From contig NZ_JAHDIG010000017.1 in NCBI RefSeq assembly GCF_020630935.1, forward strand, positions 1 through 64,000: 64,000 nt of DNA. The letters are read 5' to 3'. This document shows, piece by piece, positions 36,218-45,067 of this stretch. Below the pieces are notes generated by a model, which saw nothing but the letters and a program-made list of their open reading frames with translations, was not told where the DNA came from and searched no databases. Made by a program: the position numbers and the translations under genes. This stretch comes from Bernardetia sp. (GTDB lineage: Bacteria; Bacteroidota; Bacteroidia; Cytophagales; Bernardetiaceae). Every line of letters starts with the position of its first letter. Within the stretch, counting starts at the first letter, position 1.

Positions 36218-36266
36218 TGGTCTGCTCTAACGAGACTGACCTAAATCAATTAAGGTCAGTACCGAC
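36218..36266. repeat. Truncated REP pair
   Basis: GGTCTGCTCTAACGAGACTGACC-type hairpin one (36219-36241) is intact, but hairpin two is shortened to GGTCAGTACCGAC, lacking the CCCGAAAGGG core. It lies 6 bp after the stop of the hypothetical gene. Confidence 0.75.
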
Positions 36267-36281
36267 TATATAATAGCCAAC

Positions 36282-36322
36282 AAAAAAAGTAATTACTTCA
36301 TTGCAAAGTAATTACTTTTTTT
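36282..36322. terminator. Strong bidirectional terminator
   Basis: AAAAAAAGTAATTACTT pairs over 17 bp with AAGTAATTACTTTTTTT around CATTGCA, with A- and T-runs on the two sides. It separates the hypothetical gene from the restriction-modification gene, so the latter has its own promoter in the remaining 50 bp or reads through. Confidence 0.7.
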
Positions 36323-36374
36323 ATAGATTTATTTCAAAATGAAATCAAAACTTTTGTTCTTGAAATAGTTTATA

Positions 36375-39300
36375 ATGAAAATTACCGAAAAGCCAAGCAA
36401 AGCCCTTCATCCTGCCTACCGAAAAATAAGTGTTACAAGAAATGAAATAAATTCATTTAAAACCTCGCTCAATACGTGTTTGGAACACATCCGAATAAGT
36501 GATGAGAAGAACGAAAGTGAAGAAAATATCAAAGGGTATATAAAACCCTTTTTGAAAGAAGTATTTTATGAGGAATATCTCATCAATACAAAAGATAAAA
36601 TTGACTTGGCGATTTATGCAGGGAAAGATGCAACGAGTAATGTTAGTGTGCTGATAGAAGCCAAAAGACCAAGCAACAAAAGCGAGTTTTTGAAAAAAGA
36701 CAACCTCAATAGAAAAGCCTTACAAGAACTTTTGCTCTACTACCTTAGAGAGCGAGTAACTTTAGAAAATAACCAAATTAAACACCTTATTGCCACCAAC
36801 GGCTACGAATGGTATTTTTTCAAAGGAGAAGATTTTTACAATACGTTTTATAAAAATAAAAAACTACTCAAAGAATATAATCAGTTCTTGTCAGGACAAA
36901 AAGATTCTAGCAAAAACGACCTTTTCTACAACGAAATTGCTAAAAAATACATTGAAGAAGTAAAAGAAGAACTGCCTTTTCTTTACATCGATATTCGAAA
37001 GGATTTTCAAGAGCTTTTAGATATTCAAAATACAGACGATGATAAGCTCGTTTCGCTCTACAAAGTTTTTTCTCCGATTCATCTTCTAGCGCAAGCCTAT
37101 GGAAACGACAGTAACCAACTCAACAAACAGTTTTACTACGAACTTCTACACCTTATCGGTTTGGAAGAAGTCAAAGAAAAAGGCAAAAAAGTAATTCAGC
37201 GCAAGCAAAAAGCAGATAGAAACGATGGCTCACTCCTAGAGACGACCATTTATATTTTAGAAGATAGAGATTATCTAAGGAAAGTAAACCAACTTAAAAA
37301 CTACGGAAAAGATAAAGAAGAACAGCTTTTTAATGTCGCTTTAGAGCTTTCTCTGACGTGGATAAACCGAATTTTGTTTCTCAAACTCTTGGAAGCACAG
37401 CTCGTAACCTACAACCAAGATGAGAAATATAAGTTTCTGCATACAGATTTTGTCAAAGATTTTGATGACTTGGAAGAACTCTTTTTTTCGGCGTTGGCAA
37501 AGAAAATAGAAGACCGAAACGAGCGTATCAAAGAAAAATACAATCATATTCCCTATCTGAATAGTTCGCTTTTCGAACCCAATACGTTAGAAGATTCGGC
37601 GTTACAGATTTCAAATTTGAAAGAACTGGAGCTAGAACTCTACGAAAAAACCGTTCTAAAAGACAATTTAAAACGCCTTACAGGAACTTTGCCTGTCTTG
37701 GAATATATTTTCAAGTTTTTGGAAGCCTACGATTTTAGTGGAGAAACAGGCGAAAAAGTAGATGAGAGCAACCAAAATAAAACGCTTATTTCGGCTTCGG
37801 TTTTGGGGCTTATTTTTGAAAAAATAAATGGGTATAAAGATGGCTCTTTCTATACACCTGCCTATATTACGATGTATATGGCAAAACAAACGCTTCGTAG
37901 AGCCGTCGTGGAAAAATTTAATACACATTACGCTTGGAAATGCAACGATTTTGAAGCTCTGCAAGAAGATTTGAAAGACTATATTCGAAATGGAGACAGA
38001 GAAGCCATACGAAAAGAAGCCAATCAAATCATTAATTCACTCAAAATATGCGACCCTGCTGTGGGTTCTGGGCACTTTTTAGTCAGTGTTTTGAATGAGC
38101 TTATCGCCATAAAAAGTGAGCTTGGTGTTTTGATTGATAAAGACGGCAAACGCCTAAACGCTTATATTGAGATTGATAACGACGAGCTAGTGGTGGAAGA
38201 CGAAAACGAAACCATTTTTGCTTACCAACCCAAAAATAAAAATAGCCAAAGGCTACAAGAAACACTCTTTCACGAGAAACAAACGCTGATAGAAAACTGC
38301 TTGTTTGGTGTGGACATCAACCCCAATTCTGTCAAAATATGTAGGCTTAGGCTTTGGATAGAACTTTTAAAAAATGCCTATTACACCGAAGAAAATCAGC
38401 TTCAAACGCTGCCCAATATTGACATCAATATCAAGACTGGAAACTCTTTGATAAGCCGTTTTGAGCTAGACGAAGATTTGAAAAATGCCTTCAAGAGCAA
38501 AGAAAATCCGTATAGCCTAGAAGATTACAAAAATGCCGTAGAGGAATACAAAAACACCAAAAACAAAGACCGAAAAAGAGAAATTGTAAAGATAATTGAT
38601 ACTATCAAATCTGCCTTTACAGGAACGCTAGATAGTAAGTTTAAGAAAAAAATAGCCACAGCAAGGGGAAAGCTAGAGCAAAAACAAACCGAAGTACAGA
38701 ACCTAGAAGCCTTTGGAGAAAAACCAAGCAAAAAACTAAAAACCGAACTCAAAAAAGCCAAACTCACGCTACAAAAAGTACAAGACGAAAAAGAATCTAT
38801 TCTCAACAACATCATCTATCAAAATGCTTTCGAATGGCGTTTTGAGTTTCCAGAAGTATTAGATAAAAATGGAAAGTTTGTAGGCTTTGACGTTGTGATT
38901 GGGAATCCTCCTTATACTGTTGTAGAGAGAACTCGTAACACAACATTAGAACCCTATAAAAATATATTAGAATACTCTAAACTTACTAACAGATATGAAG
39001 AAGTCTTAGGGGGAAAATTAAATTTATATCGTCTATTTATCAAACTATCACATGATATTTCAAAAACAAACTCTTATTTAAGCATGATTATACCTCTTAG
39101 TTTAGTTGGAGATAATAGTTTGGAATCAACAAGAAGATTTATCTTTGATAGTTGTGAGTATTTGAACTTAGATTGTTTTCCTCAAAAAGATAATGCTTCT
39201 TTACGAGTTTTTGAAGATGCAAAGGTTTCAACTTTAATTCTTCTTAGCAAGAAAATAAAAAAGAGGGTAAATGATTCTAGTATCTTAGTAAATACCTATC

Positions 39301-40118
39301 CTCATAATTCTTTTTCAGATAAACCAAAAAGCTACTTAACTTCTGTTGAAAAAATAATTGAATTTGACAGCTTTAAAGTTTGCATTCCTCTATTAAATCA
39401 GACACAATGGAATTTGCTTACAAAACTACATCAACATCCACCAATAAGGGAAAATGAAAGTATCATAGTCAGAAGAGGTGAAATAAATCAAACAGTTTAC
39501 AGAGAATATATTACAGATAAAAAAAGTGAGTCTAATGCTAATTTAATCAAGGGAGTGGAAATCTCTCAGTATAAAATCAATTTAAAACTAAGTCAAGGAA
39601 AGAAAGAGTATTTAAATGAGGAGCAATTTTTCAAAGATGGCAAAAATAATCCTTTAATCAATGTAAGACGCATAAGTACCCAAAGAATTACTGGTACAGA
39701 TGAAAAGTTAAGATTAGTGGCTACAATAGCTCCTCTTAAATCTTACCTAGCTGATTCTACTAACTCCATACACATAGAAAAGCAATCTTTTTTCAAATTA
39801 GAATTTGTATTAGGATTATTAAACTCAAAAGTATTTCAATGGCGATTTAAAGCCACATCTAGTAATAATAATGTCAGTACAACAGAAATTCAATCTTTAC
39901 CTATTCCAAAAACTCCAAACAAAGAAACCCAAACCCAAATAGAAGAAAAAGTAACTCAAATATTATCGCTTAAACAATCCAATCCATCAACCGACACGAG
40001 CGAGTTAGAAAATGAAATTGATATTTTGGTGTACAAGCTGTATGATTTGAGCTATGAAGAAGTGTTGCTGATTGATACTGATTTTGGATGGAGTGAGCAG
40101 GAGTATAACTCAAAATAA
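36375..40118 (+). CDS. Type IIG restriction-modification enzyme (Eco57I-like, nuclease and N6-adenine methylase in one chain)
   Basis: 1247 aa. The N-terminal PD-(D/E)xK-type nuclease shows D77 in KIDLAIYAG and E95-x-K97 in VLIEAKRP. A helical connector follows, then an N6-adenine MTase with motif I DPAVGSGHFLVSVL (D560) and motif IV VIGNPPYTVV (N844). A coiled insert about 730-820 lies between them, and a C-terminal target recognition domain about 860-1200. One chain would both modify and cut. The recognition-domain stretch (about 38930-39920) looks more AT-rich than the rest, as after module exchange. The stop codon directly abuts the REP array. No separate S, R or BREX genes are present, so a stand-alone system is favoured. 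Confidence 0.88.
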   Translation: MKITEKPSKALHPAYRKISVTRNEINSFKTSLNTCLEHIRISDEKNESEENIKGYIKPFLKEVFYEEYLINTKDKIDLAIYAGKDATSNVSVLIEAKRPSNKSEFLKKDNLNRKALQELLLYYLRERVTLENNQIKHLIATNGYEWYFFKGEDFYNTFYKNKKLLKEYNQFLSGQKDSSKNDLFYNEIAKKYIEEVKEELPFLYIDIRKDFQELLDIQNTDDDKLVSLYKVFSPIHLLAQAYGNDSNQLNKQFYYELLHLIGLEEVKEKGKKVIQRKQKADRNDGSLLETTIYILEDRDYLRKVNQLKNYGKDKEEQLFNVALELSLTWINRILFLKLLEAQLVTYNQDEKYKFLHTDFVKDFDDLEELFFSALAKKIEDRNERIKEKYNHIPYLNSSLFEPNTLEDSALQISNLKELELELYEKTVLKDNLKRLTGTLPVLEYIFKFLEAYDFSGETGEKVDESNQNKTLISASVLGLIFEKINGYKDGSFYTPAYITMYMAKQTLRRAVVEKFNTHYAWKCNDFEALQEDLKDYIRNGDREAIRKEANQIINSLKICDPAVGSGHFLVSVLNELIAIKSELGVLIDKDGKRLNAYIEIDNDELVVEDENETIFAYQPKNKNSQRLQETLFHEKQTLIENCLFGVDINPNSVKICRLRLWIELLKNAYYTEENQLQTLPNIDINIKTGNSLISRFELDEDLKNAFKSKENPYSLEDYKNAVEEYKNTKNKDRKREIVKIIDTIKSAFTGTLDSKFKKKIATARGKLEQKQTEVQNLEAFGEKPSKKLKTELKKAKLTLQKVQDEKESILNNIIYQNAFEWRFEFPEVLDKNGKFVGFDVVIGNPPYTVVERTRNTTLEPYKNILEYSKLTNRYEEVLGGKLNLYRLFIKLSHDISKTNSYLSMIIPLSLVGDNSLESTRRFIFDSCEYLNLDCFPQKDNASLRVFEDAKVSTLILLSKKIKKRVNDSSILVNTYPHNSFSDKPKSYLTSVEKIIEFDSFKVCIPLLNQTQWNLLTKLHQHPPIRENESIIVRRGEINQTVYREYITDKKSESNANLIKGVEISQYKINLKLSQGKKEYLNEEQFFKDGKNNPLINVRRISTQRITGTDEKLRLVATIAPLKSYLADSTNSIHIEKQSFFKLEFVLGLLNSKVFQWRFKATSSNNNVSTTEIQSLPIPKTPNKETQTQIEEKVTQILSLKQSNPSTDTSELENEIDILVYKLYDLSYEEVLLIDTDFGWSEQEYNSK

Positions 40119-40400
40119 GTTCAGCCCGAAAGGGCAGTACCGATAGTTTGTAACGGTCTGCTCTGTGAGACTGACCTTACAGATACAATAAGGTCAGCAC
40201 AAAAGGGCAGTATCGATAGTTTTCTGTAACGGTCTACTCTGTGAGACTGACCTTACAGATAAAATAAGGTCAGCCCGAAAGGGCAGCACCGATAGTTTTC
40301 TGTAACGGTCTTCTACGAGACTGACCTTACAGATAAAATAAGGTCAGCCCGAAAGGGCAGCACCGATAGTTTGTAACGGTCTGCTCTGCGAGACTGACCT
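40119..40400. repeat. Four-unit tandem REP array
   Basis: Four units with periods of 73, 76 and 74 bp. Each contains a GCCCGAAAGGGC stem-loop (GAAA loop; degenerate in unit 2), a spacer CGATAGTTT(TC)TGTAACG and a second hairpin, GGTCTGCTCTGTGAGACTGACC-type. Unit 2 reads CAAAAGGG and unit 3 lost two bases in the second hairpin. The array begins 1 bp after the restriction-modification stop and ends about 30 bp before the RAYT start. It is not a CRISPR: units are near-identical throughout. Confidence 0.9.
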
Positions 40401-40431
40401 AACAAAAAAACTAACTCAAAATAAAAATACT

Positions 40432-41022
40432 ATGCACATAGAGTCAGATACACTTTATCACATTTATAATCAAGGGAATAACAGAGAATCAACATTTTTG
40501 GAGAGAGAAGATTATATTTTCTTTCTTCGTAAAGTAAGGGAAAGAGTTTTACCTTTTTGTGAGATTGTAAACTACTGCTTGATGCCAAATCATTTTCATT
40601 TTTTAGTGAATACAAATCAGAATTCTGTTGAGGAAGTAAAGTTAGGAAACCTTCGCCTTACAAAACTGAGTAACGGTTTTAGATTACTTACCAATCAATA
40701 CACTATATATTTCAACAACAAATACAAACGAACAGGGTCTTTATTTCGCCAGAAGACAAAAGGTAAGGACTTAGAACTAAGTAAAAAAGGAAATTATCCG
40801 TTTACTTGTTTTCACTATATTCATCAAAATCCAATACAAGCAAATCTGTGTTTGAAAATGGAGGAATGGGAATTTAGTTCTTTCAGAGACTATTTGAATG
40901 TTCGTAATGGTTCTTTGATTACCAAAAAAATTGCTTATAATTTGATAGATATTAGTCAAGAGAATTTTTATAAAGAGTCTTATCAAATTATTGACGACAA
41001 CGATATAGACCATCTTTATTAA
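40432..41022 (+). CDS. REP-associated tyrosine transposase (RAYT, Y1/IS200-like)
   Basis: 196 aa, typical of RAYTs. N-terminal HIYNQGNNRESTF, the HUH motif in MPNHFHFLV (near residues 56-62), and a C-terminal catalytic region with FTCFHYIHQNPIQANL, where a tyrosine in HYIHQNP-type context is the expected nucleophile, then WEFSSFRDYL. RAYTs are single-copy, domesticated HUH endonucleases that act on REP hairpins. Here four REP units lie immediately upstream and a partial REP (41031-41054) immediately downstream, so this is the probable mover of the family spread over the window. Confidence 0.92.
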   Translation: MHIESDTLYHIYNQGNNRESTFLEREDYIFFLRKVRERVLPFCEIVNYCLMPNHFHFLVNTNQNSVEEVKLGNLRLTKLSNGFRLLTNQYTIYFNNKYKRTGSLFRQKTKGKDLELSKKGNYPFTCFHYIHQNPIQANLCLKMEEWEFSSFRDYLNVRNGSLITKKIAYNLIDISQENFYKESYQIIDDNDIDHLY

Positions 41023-41184
41023 CAGAAACTCGGTCTGCTCTAGTGAGATATTCCTTATTCTTTTGGTTTATAATGGTTCGTTCCTATGGAGATTACCATC
41101 CTTTGTTGCATTTCTATGGCTACCAATAGAACGCCCTTATAGAGCTATTTTTGACCTCGTTAGAGATGATTGCATTGGTAGTCT

Positions 41185-41351
41185 AACGTGAACTCGGGAT
41201 TAAAAACCAATCTTAAGTGCTTCTCTATACACTACAGAAACTATTTTCGGTCTGCTCTAACGAGACTGACCTACTTTTAATCAAGGTCAGCCAAAAGGGC
41301 AGTACCGAAGATTATATTGATAATCAATAAATGTAATCCCGAGTTCACGTT
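41185..41351. mobile_element. MITE-like element, copy 2, with perfect 18-bp terminal inverted repeats
   Basis: 167 bp. Left end AACGTGAACTCGGGATTA (41185-41202) and right end TAATCCCGAGTTCACGTT (41334-41351) are exact reverse complements. The interior carries a REP pair (41249-41308) with the same flanks as copy 1 at 1260-1442. No coding capacity. No obvious target duplication at this copy (GTCT against AATT). Confidence 0.85.
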
Positions 41352-41553
41352 AATTACAAAAATATTATCCTTTGATTTGTAAGTGTCGGAAGAACGAGAT
41401 TATTTTTTTCAAGCTATCCAAAAACTTGTCAAAATTCTTTTTCTACTTTTGAATAGATAAAAATTAGTTCAAATTGCTACTATTGATGTTTACAAAGCAT
41501 CATATTAAGAAGTTATTTAAGAAAAAAGTACCTTTAATTAGGCATAGAATGGG

Positions 41554-41650
41554 TTTATCTTATTGTTTCTCGTTCAAGCATTATGCTTGGATGCATTTTT
41601 TTGTCAGCATATACTGACGAAAAAGTAAGCACAAGATGGGCTAGAAAACC
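41554..41650. repeat. Palindrome-rich dispersed repeat (family B, copy 2, inverted)
   Basis: Reverse-complement orientation of the repeat at 31588-31706: TTGTTTCTCGTTCAAGCA...GTCAGCATATACTGACGA...GTAAGCACAAGATGGGCTAG. It lacks the CAAGATTCC arm of copy 1, so the first hairpin is collapsed. Confidence 0.65.
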
Positions 41651-41733
41651 CGTGATACATTAATTTGGAGCATTTTAGAGGTGTCTTAAAGGTTGGAACA
41701 GGAAAATAATACTGAATGAAGCTGTATTTTTCC

Positions 41734-42663
41734 CTACGCAATTTCTTTCAACCACTCAAACATTCCTTCAAAGGCTTTTTCTCTCACAGGTGTAGGAGAT
41801 AAAAAAATATCGTGCATCGCATCTTTTACCTCCAACAACCTCACTTTGCTTCCCAAATTACTTCCTCTACTTTTTATATCTTCTACATCTAATACAATAT
41901 CGTTTTGATACGCTTTTTCTGAAAAACGAGACATTTTTTTAGAAGAAGACGAGTGCATTACCAATACAGGAATTTGAAGATTAGAATATTTGCGTAGTCT
42001 TTCGTGTCCTTCATAGATAGCTAATAGCCATTTGAAATACGTGGGAAACCCTTGTGTATATTTCCAATCTAAATTAAAATTCCATTCTCCTTTGTATTTT
42101 TTGTGAATACTTTGTACATAAACAGGCGACAGCGTATTTCTTATATAAGCATAATCTGAAAATAAATTTAGCGTATTGGAAGCTGCCAAAATAATATTTT
42201 TCATAAACTCACCTTCATAAAAATCTAAGAAAGGCGAATTAAGAATTAGTCCAGTTATTTTAGCTTTTTCTTCTCCAAAATTGGCGTAGTTGGCAGCAAC
42301 AAGCCCTCCTGTTGAGTGTCCGAAAAGATAAATATCAGATGAATTTGTTTCATAAACTTGATTGACTGCCAAAGATATTTCTTCAAAATATTCTGTTATG
42401 GATTTGCAGTAGTTTTCTCTCTGATGTGAAAGCCATGAGCGTCCATATTTTCGGAGGTCTAGAGCATAAAAATCAAATCCGTTCTCTATAAATTTCTCAG
42501 CCACATGAGGATGAAAAAAATAATCGATATAGCCATGAATATAAATCACGCTTTTTCGATTGCCTGTATTATGGTTACAAGAAACAAGCGTTGCCACTAC
42601 TTTTCCTTCGTAGTCGTCTGCCAAATCTATGATTTGAGAAGTGAAATCTTTTTCTAAGTTCAT
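41734..42663 (-). CDS. Alpha/beta hydrolase (S33/monoacylglycerol-lipase-like)
   Basis: 309 aa. HG oxyanion motif YIHGYIDYFFHPHVAE (near residue 43), nucleophile elbow LFGHSTGGLVAANYA (Ser near 117), a candidate acid in PVLVMHSSSSKK..., and catalytic His in EVKDAMHDIFLS near 288. No signal peptide, so cytosolic. The layout is that of serine-aminopeptidase S33/lysophospholipase-like hydrolases; the substrate cannot be inferred. Flanked by repeat-rich spacers on both sides. Confidence 0.82.
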   Translation of the reverse strand: MNLEKDFTSQIIDLADDYEGKVVATLVSCNHNTGNRKSVIYIHGYIDYFFHPHVAEKFIENGFDFYALDLRKYGRSWLSHQRENYCKSITEYFEEISLAVNQVYETNSSDIYLFGHSTGGLVAANYANFGEEKAKITGLILNSPFLDFYEGEFMKNIILAASNTLNLFSDYAYIRNTLSPVYVQSIHKKYKGEWNFNLDWKYTQGFPTYFKWLLAIYEGHERLRKYSNLQIPVLVMHSSSSKKMSRFSEKAYQNDIVLDVEDIKSRGSNLGSKVRLLEVKDAMHDIFLSPTPVREKAFEGMFEWLKEIA

Positions 42664-43204
42664 ATTTTTAAAAATGCCTCTGTTATTTTACCCTGTATCC
42701 ATTTAAAAACGTATTTTACAAAGTTACAAAATCTAGCAAACAGTAATTGTTTTAGGGTGTACGATAAATTTCCCTTCTCGTAAAACATTCAATATTTCGT
42801 TGCGCTGCAACTTGTGTTTTACATAAAAGCTAATAAAAACGTATTTTTTATAAAAAAACATAGAAAAAGTTGCAGCGCAACGAAATGTAAAGGATATTTT
42901 TTTGATATAAAACAAAAAGGGATTTTCGTCATCCCCCCTAGTTTTAGCTAAAAAAACGATTTATCGGTTTGCTCTATGAGACTGACCTTATTAATAATTA
43001 CTTCAATTTCAAAAATTTACTGAATTTTGTTACTTTTCCTAAAAAGTTGGATTACAGAACATACAGAATCAATTTTTAAATAAAGAGACAAATTTATTTT
43101 CTTATTGGTCTATATTCTGTAAATTTACCATCACAAATAAAATTGACCCAAACACACTAGCTATATTTAAAATACATAGCTCATACTAAAAATTTACAGA
43201 ACTT
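42664..43204. other. 541-bp divergent spacer
   Basis: No gene; a 60-codon minus-strand frame here is the translation of the palindromic element 42753-42940. The right part carries a REP half at 42964-42987 (CGGTTTGCTCTATGAGACTGACC-type) and AT-rich sequence before pdhB, whose promoter must lie here. Confidence 0.5.
42753..42940. mobile_element. Second MITE-like palindromic element (family C)
   Basis: Ends TAGGGTGTACGATAAATT (left) and ATTTTCGTCATCCCCCCTA (right) are imperfect inverted repeats. Inside lies a perfect 20-bp inverted pair with a 53-base loop: ATTTCGTTGCGCTGCAACTT (42794-42813) and its complement (42867-42886). The left 78 bp recur at 50483-50560. Confidence 0.65.
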
Positions 43205-44185
43205 ATGCGAGTAATTCAGTTTAGAGAAGCCCTACGTGAAGCCATGAGCGAAGAAATGCGAAGAGACAAAAGCGTTTTTTTGATGGGAGAAGAAGTAGCA
43301 GAATACAATGGAGCTTACAAAGTCAGCCAAGGAATGTTGGACGAGTTTGGAGCAAAACGTGTTATTGATACCCCTATCGCAGAACTTGGTTTTGCAGGTA
43401 TTGGAGTTGGGGCAGCCATGAACGGATTGCGTCCGATTATAGAGTTTATGACCTTCAACTTTTCATTAGTTGCCATAGACCAAGTAATTAATTCAGCAGC
43501 CAAAACATTAGCGATGTCGGGTGGGCAATATGGCGCACCGATTGTTTTTCGTGGTCCAACAGGAAATGCAGGGCAGTTAGGCGCACAGCATTCCCAAAAC
43601 TTTGAGAATTGGTATGCCAACACACCAGGCTTGAAGGTAGTTGTTCCAGCAAATCCGTATGATGCAAAAGGCTTACTCAAATCGTCTATTCGTGATAATG
43701 ACCCTGTGATTTTTATGGAGTCTGAGATGATGTATGGCGATAAAGGCGAAGTTCCAGAAGAAGAATATCTCATTCCACTAGGAAAAGCTGATATTAAGCG
43801 TGAAGGAACAGACGTAACAGTGGTTTCTTTTGGAAAAATCTTGAAAGTAGCTCAGCAAGCTGCCGAAGAATTAGAAAAAGAAGGCATTTCGGTAGAAATT
43901 GTAGATTTAATGTCTGTTCGTCCGATAGATTACAAAACAGTCATTGAGTCTGTGAAGAAAACCAACCGTTTGGTAATTGTAGAGGAGGCTTGGCCACTAG
44001 GTTCTATTGCTACTGACATTACCTATAATGTTCAACGCCACGCCTTTGACTATTTGGATGCTCCAATTCGCAGAGTAAACTCTATGGACGTTCCTTTGAG
44101 TTATGCTCCAACGCTTATTGAGGCTGTACTACCAAATGTAAAACGTACTGTGGAGGCGATTAAAGATGTAACTTATGTTAGCTAG
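43205..44185 (+). CDS. pdhB: Pyruvate dehydrogenase E1 component, beta subunit
   Basis: 326 aa, usual length for E1-beta. It acts with E1-alpha and thiamine diphosphate to decarboxylate pyruvate and acylate the lipoyl domain of E2. Visible family features include GEEVAEYNGAYKVSQGM, the GFAGIGVGAAMNGLRPI stretch, the Glu-bearing EFMTFNFSLVAIDQ, HSQNFENWYANTPGLKVVVP and SVRPIDYKTVIESV. No E1-alpha or E2 gene is adjacent, so the complex is split in this genome; a branched-chain E1-beta is the less likely alternative. Confidence 0.93.
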   Translation: MRVIQFREALREAMSEEMRRDKSVFLMGEEVAEYNGAYKVSQGMLDEFGAKRVIDTPIAELGFAGIGVGAAMNGLRPIIEFMTFNFSLVAIDQVINSAAKTLAMSGGQYGAPIVFRGPTGNAGQLGAQHSQNFENWYANTPGLKVVVPANPYDAKGLLKSSIRDNDPVIFMESEMMYGDKGEVPEEEYLIPLGKADIKREGTDVTVVSFGKILKVAQQAAEELEKEGISVEIVDLMSVRPIDYKTVIESVKKTNRLVIVEEAWPLGSIATDITYNVQRHAFDYLDAPIRRVNSMDVPLSYAPTLIEAVLPNVKRTVEAIKDVTYVS

Positions 44186-44279
44186 TCTTTCTGAAGCCAA
44201 AAAATATTTTGATTTATCAATAAAATAACGAAATTTACAGCATTATACTGTATTCAAAATTTATTTATTTCTTTTCAAC

Positions 44280-44903
44280 ATGAAAAAACGAACCATTTTT
44301 ACTCTTTTATTTTGGATTTGTGCTGTTGCACTTGGCTATGCTCTTGTAGATAATATCAAGACAACGATAGAACAACAACAAGAAATTGTAGAATCTGAAG
44401 CAAGAGTTATCGAACGCCTCAAACTTATTCGTGAGGCACAAAAAACCTATCAACTTCGCTATGGCAGATATGCTACTGAATGGGATTCTTTAGAGCAATT
44501 TATGAAAGAAGGCGTTATCTACAACGTCAGCAAAAGAGAAATCGTAATTCCTAAAGACAAAATCCGTACTCTTGAAACATACTATTTAGGAGATAGTATT
44601 CGTGTTGTTTATGATACGCTCGGTACTACACCAGCTATCAATAGCGTTTTTGAAAATGGAGTTCCTACTTTCAACCTAGACAGCATGGAATATATTCCAG
44701 GTAAAGGAGATAAACAGTTTAAAATGTTTGTAGAGAAAAAACCAACAGGAAAAACAGATATTTTGGCAGATTATATTGAAGTAATTGACCCTTATCCAGT
44801 AAACCCTGAGCGTTCAGACGAAAATACAAATCGTCGTACAAAATTCTTACGTTTTGGTTCTCTCAACGAAGTTTCTACTGTCGGTAACTGGGAAGATAAA
44901 TAA
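44280..44903 (+). CDS. Hypothetical membrane-anchored protein with pilin-like helix
   Basis: 207 aa. One N-terminal TM (TIFTLLFWICAVALGYALV near residues 5-23) followed by a long helix (ARVIERLKLIREAQKTYQLR) and YGRYATEWDSLEQFM. This resembles the N-terminal helix and first turn of pseudopilins, but no prepilin cleavage motif precedes the TM. The remainder is beta-rich. No family recognised. It follows pdhB by 94 bp and is followed by a terminator, so it may be co-transcribed with pdhB. Confidence 0.6.
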   Translation: MKKRTIFTLLFWICAVALGYALVDNIKTTIEQQQEIVESEARVIERLKLIREAQKTYQLRYGRYATEWDSLEQFMKEGVIYNVSKREIVIPKDKIRTLETYYLGDSIRVVYDTLGTTPAINSVFENGVPTFNLDSMEYIPGKGDKQFKMFVEKKPTGKTDILADYIEVIDPYPVNPERSDENTNRRTKFLRFGSLNEVSTVGNWEDK

Positions 44904-44935
44904 ACTAAAGAAAATAATTTTGTAAGTTTTTCTAT

Positions 44936-44974
44936 AAAGCGATTACTAATTTGATGTTGGTAATCGCTTTTTTT
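44936..44974 (+). terminator. Terminator after the pdhB-downstream gene
   Basis: AAAGCGATTAC (44936-44946) pairs perfectly with GTAATCGCTTT (44960-44970) and is followed by TTTTTTT on the plus strand. Confidence 0.75.
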
Positions 44975-45067
44975 ATACAAATGAGTTTTTTTTAGCTCTA
45001 AGCTCTTAGTTTACGTTAGAGAAAATAGAGATACTTCTCTTTTTTGAAACATCAGAATTTAAAAATT

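Larger units (their letters stand above)
41023..41733. other. 711-bp repeat-filled spacer
   Basis: No gene. In order: a half REP at 41031-41054, an 8-bp inverted pair CTACCAAT (41120-41127) and ATTGGTAG (41174-41181), the MITE-like element at 41185-41351 and family B repeat copy 2 at 41554-41650. About 200 bp between them (41355-41550) shows no recognisable structure. Confidence 0.55.

Noticed and set aside
36375-40118. BREX PglX methylase
   Set aside because: No pglZ, brxC, brxL or other BREX gene is adjacent, and the chain has its own N-terminal PD-(D/E)xK nuclease motif, fitting type IIG.
40119-40400. CRISPR-like array
   Set aside because: The units are near-identical over their whole 73-76 bp, with no short constant repeat separated by unique spacers, and no cas gene is near. 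A RAYT gene is adjacent, so it is a REP array.
42733-42915. 60-codon minus-strand frame
   Set aside because: It translates the palindromic element at 42753-42940; the frame follows from repeat structure, not from coding selection.
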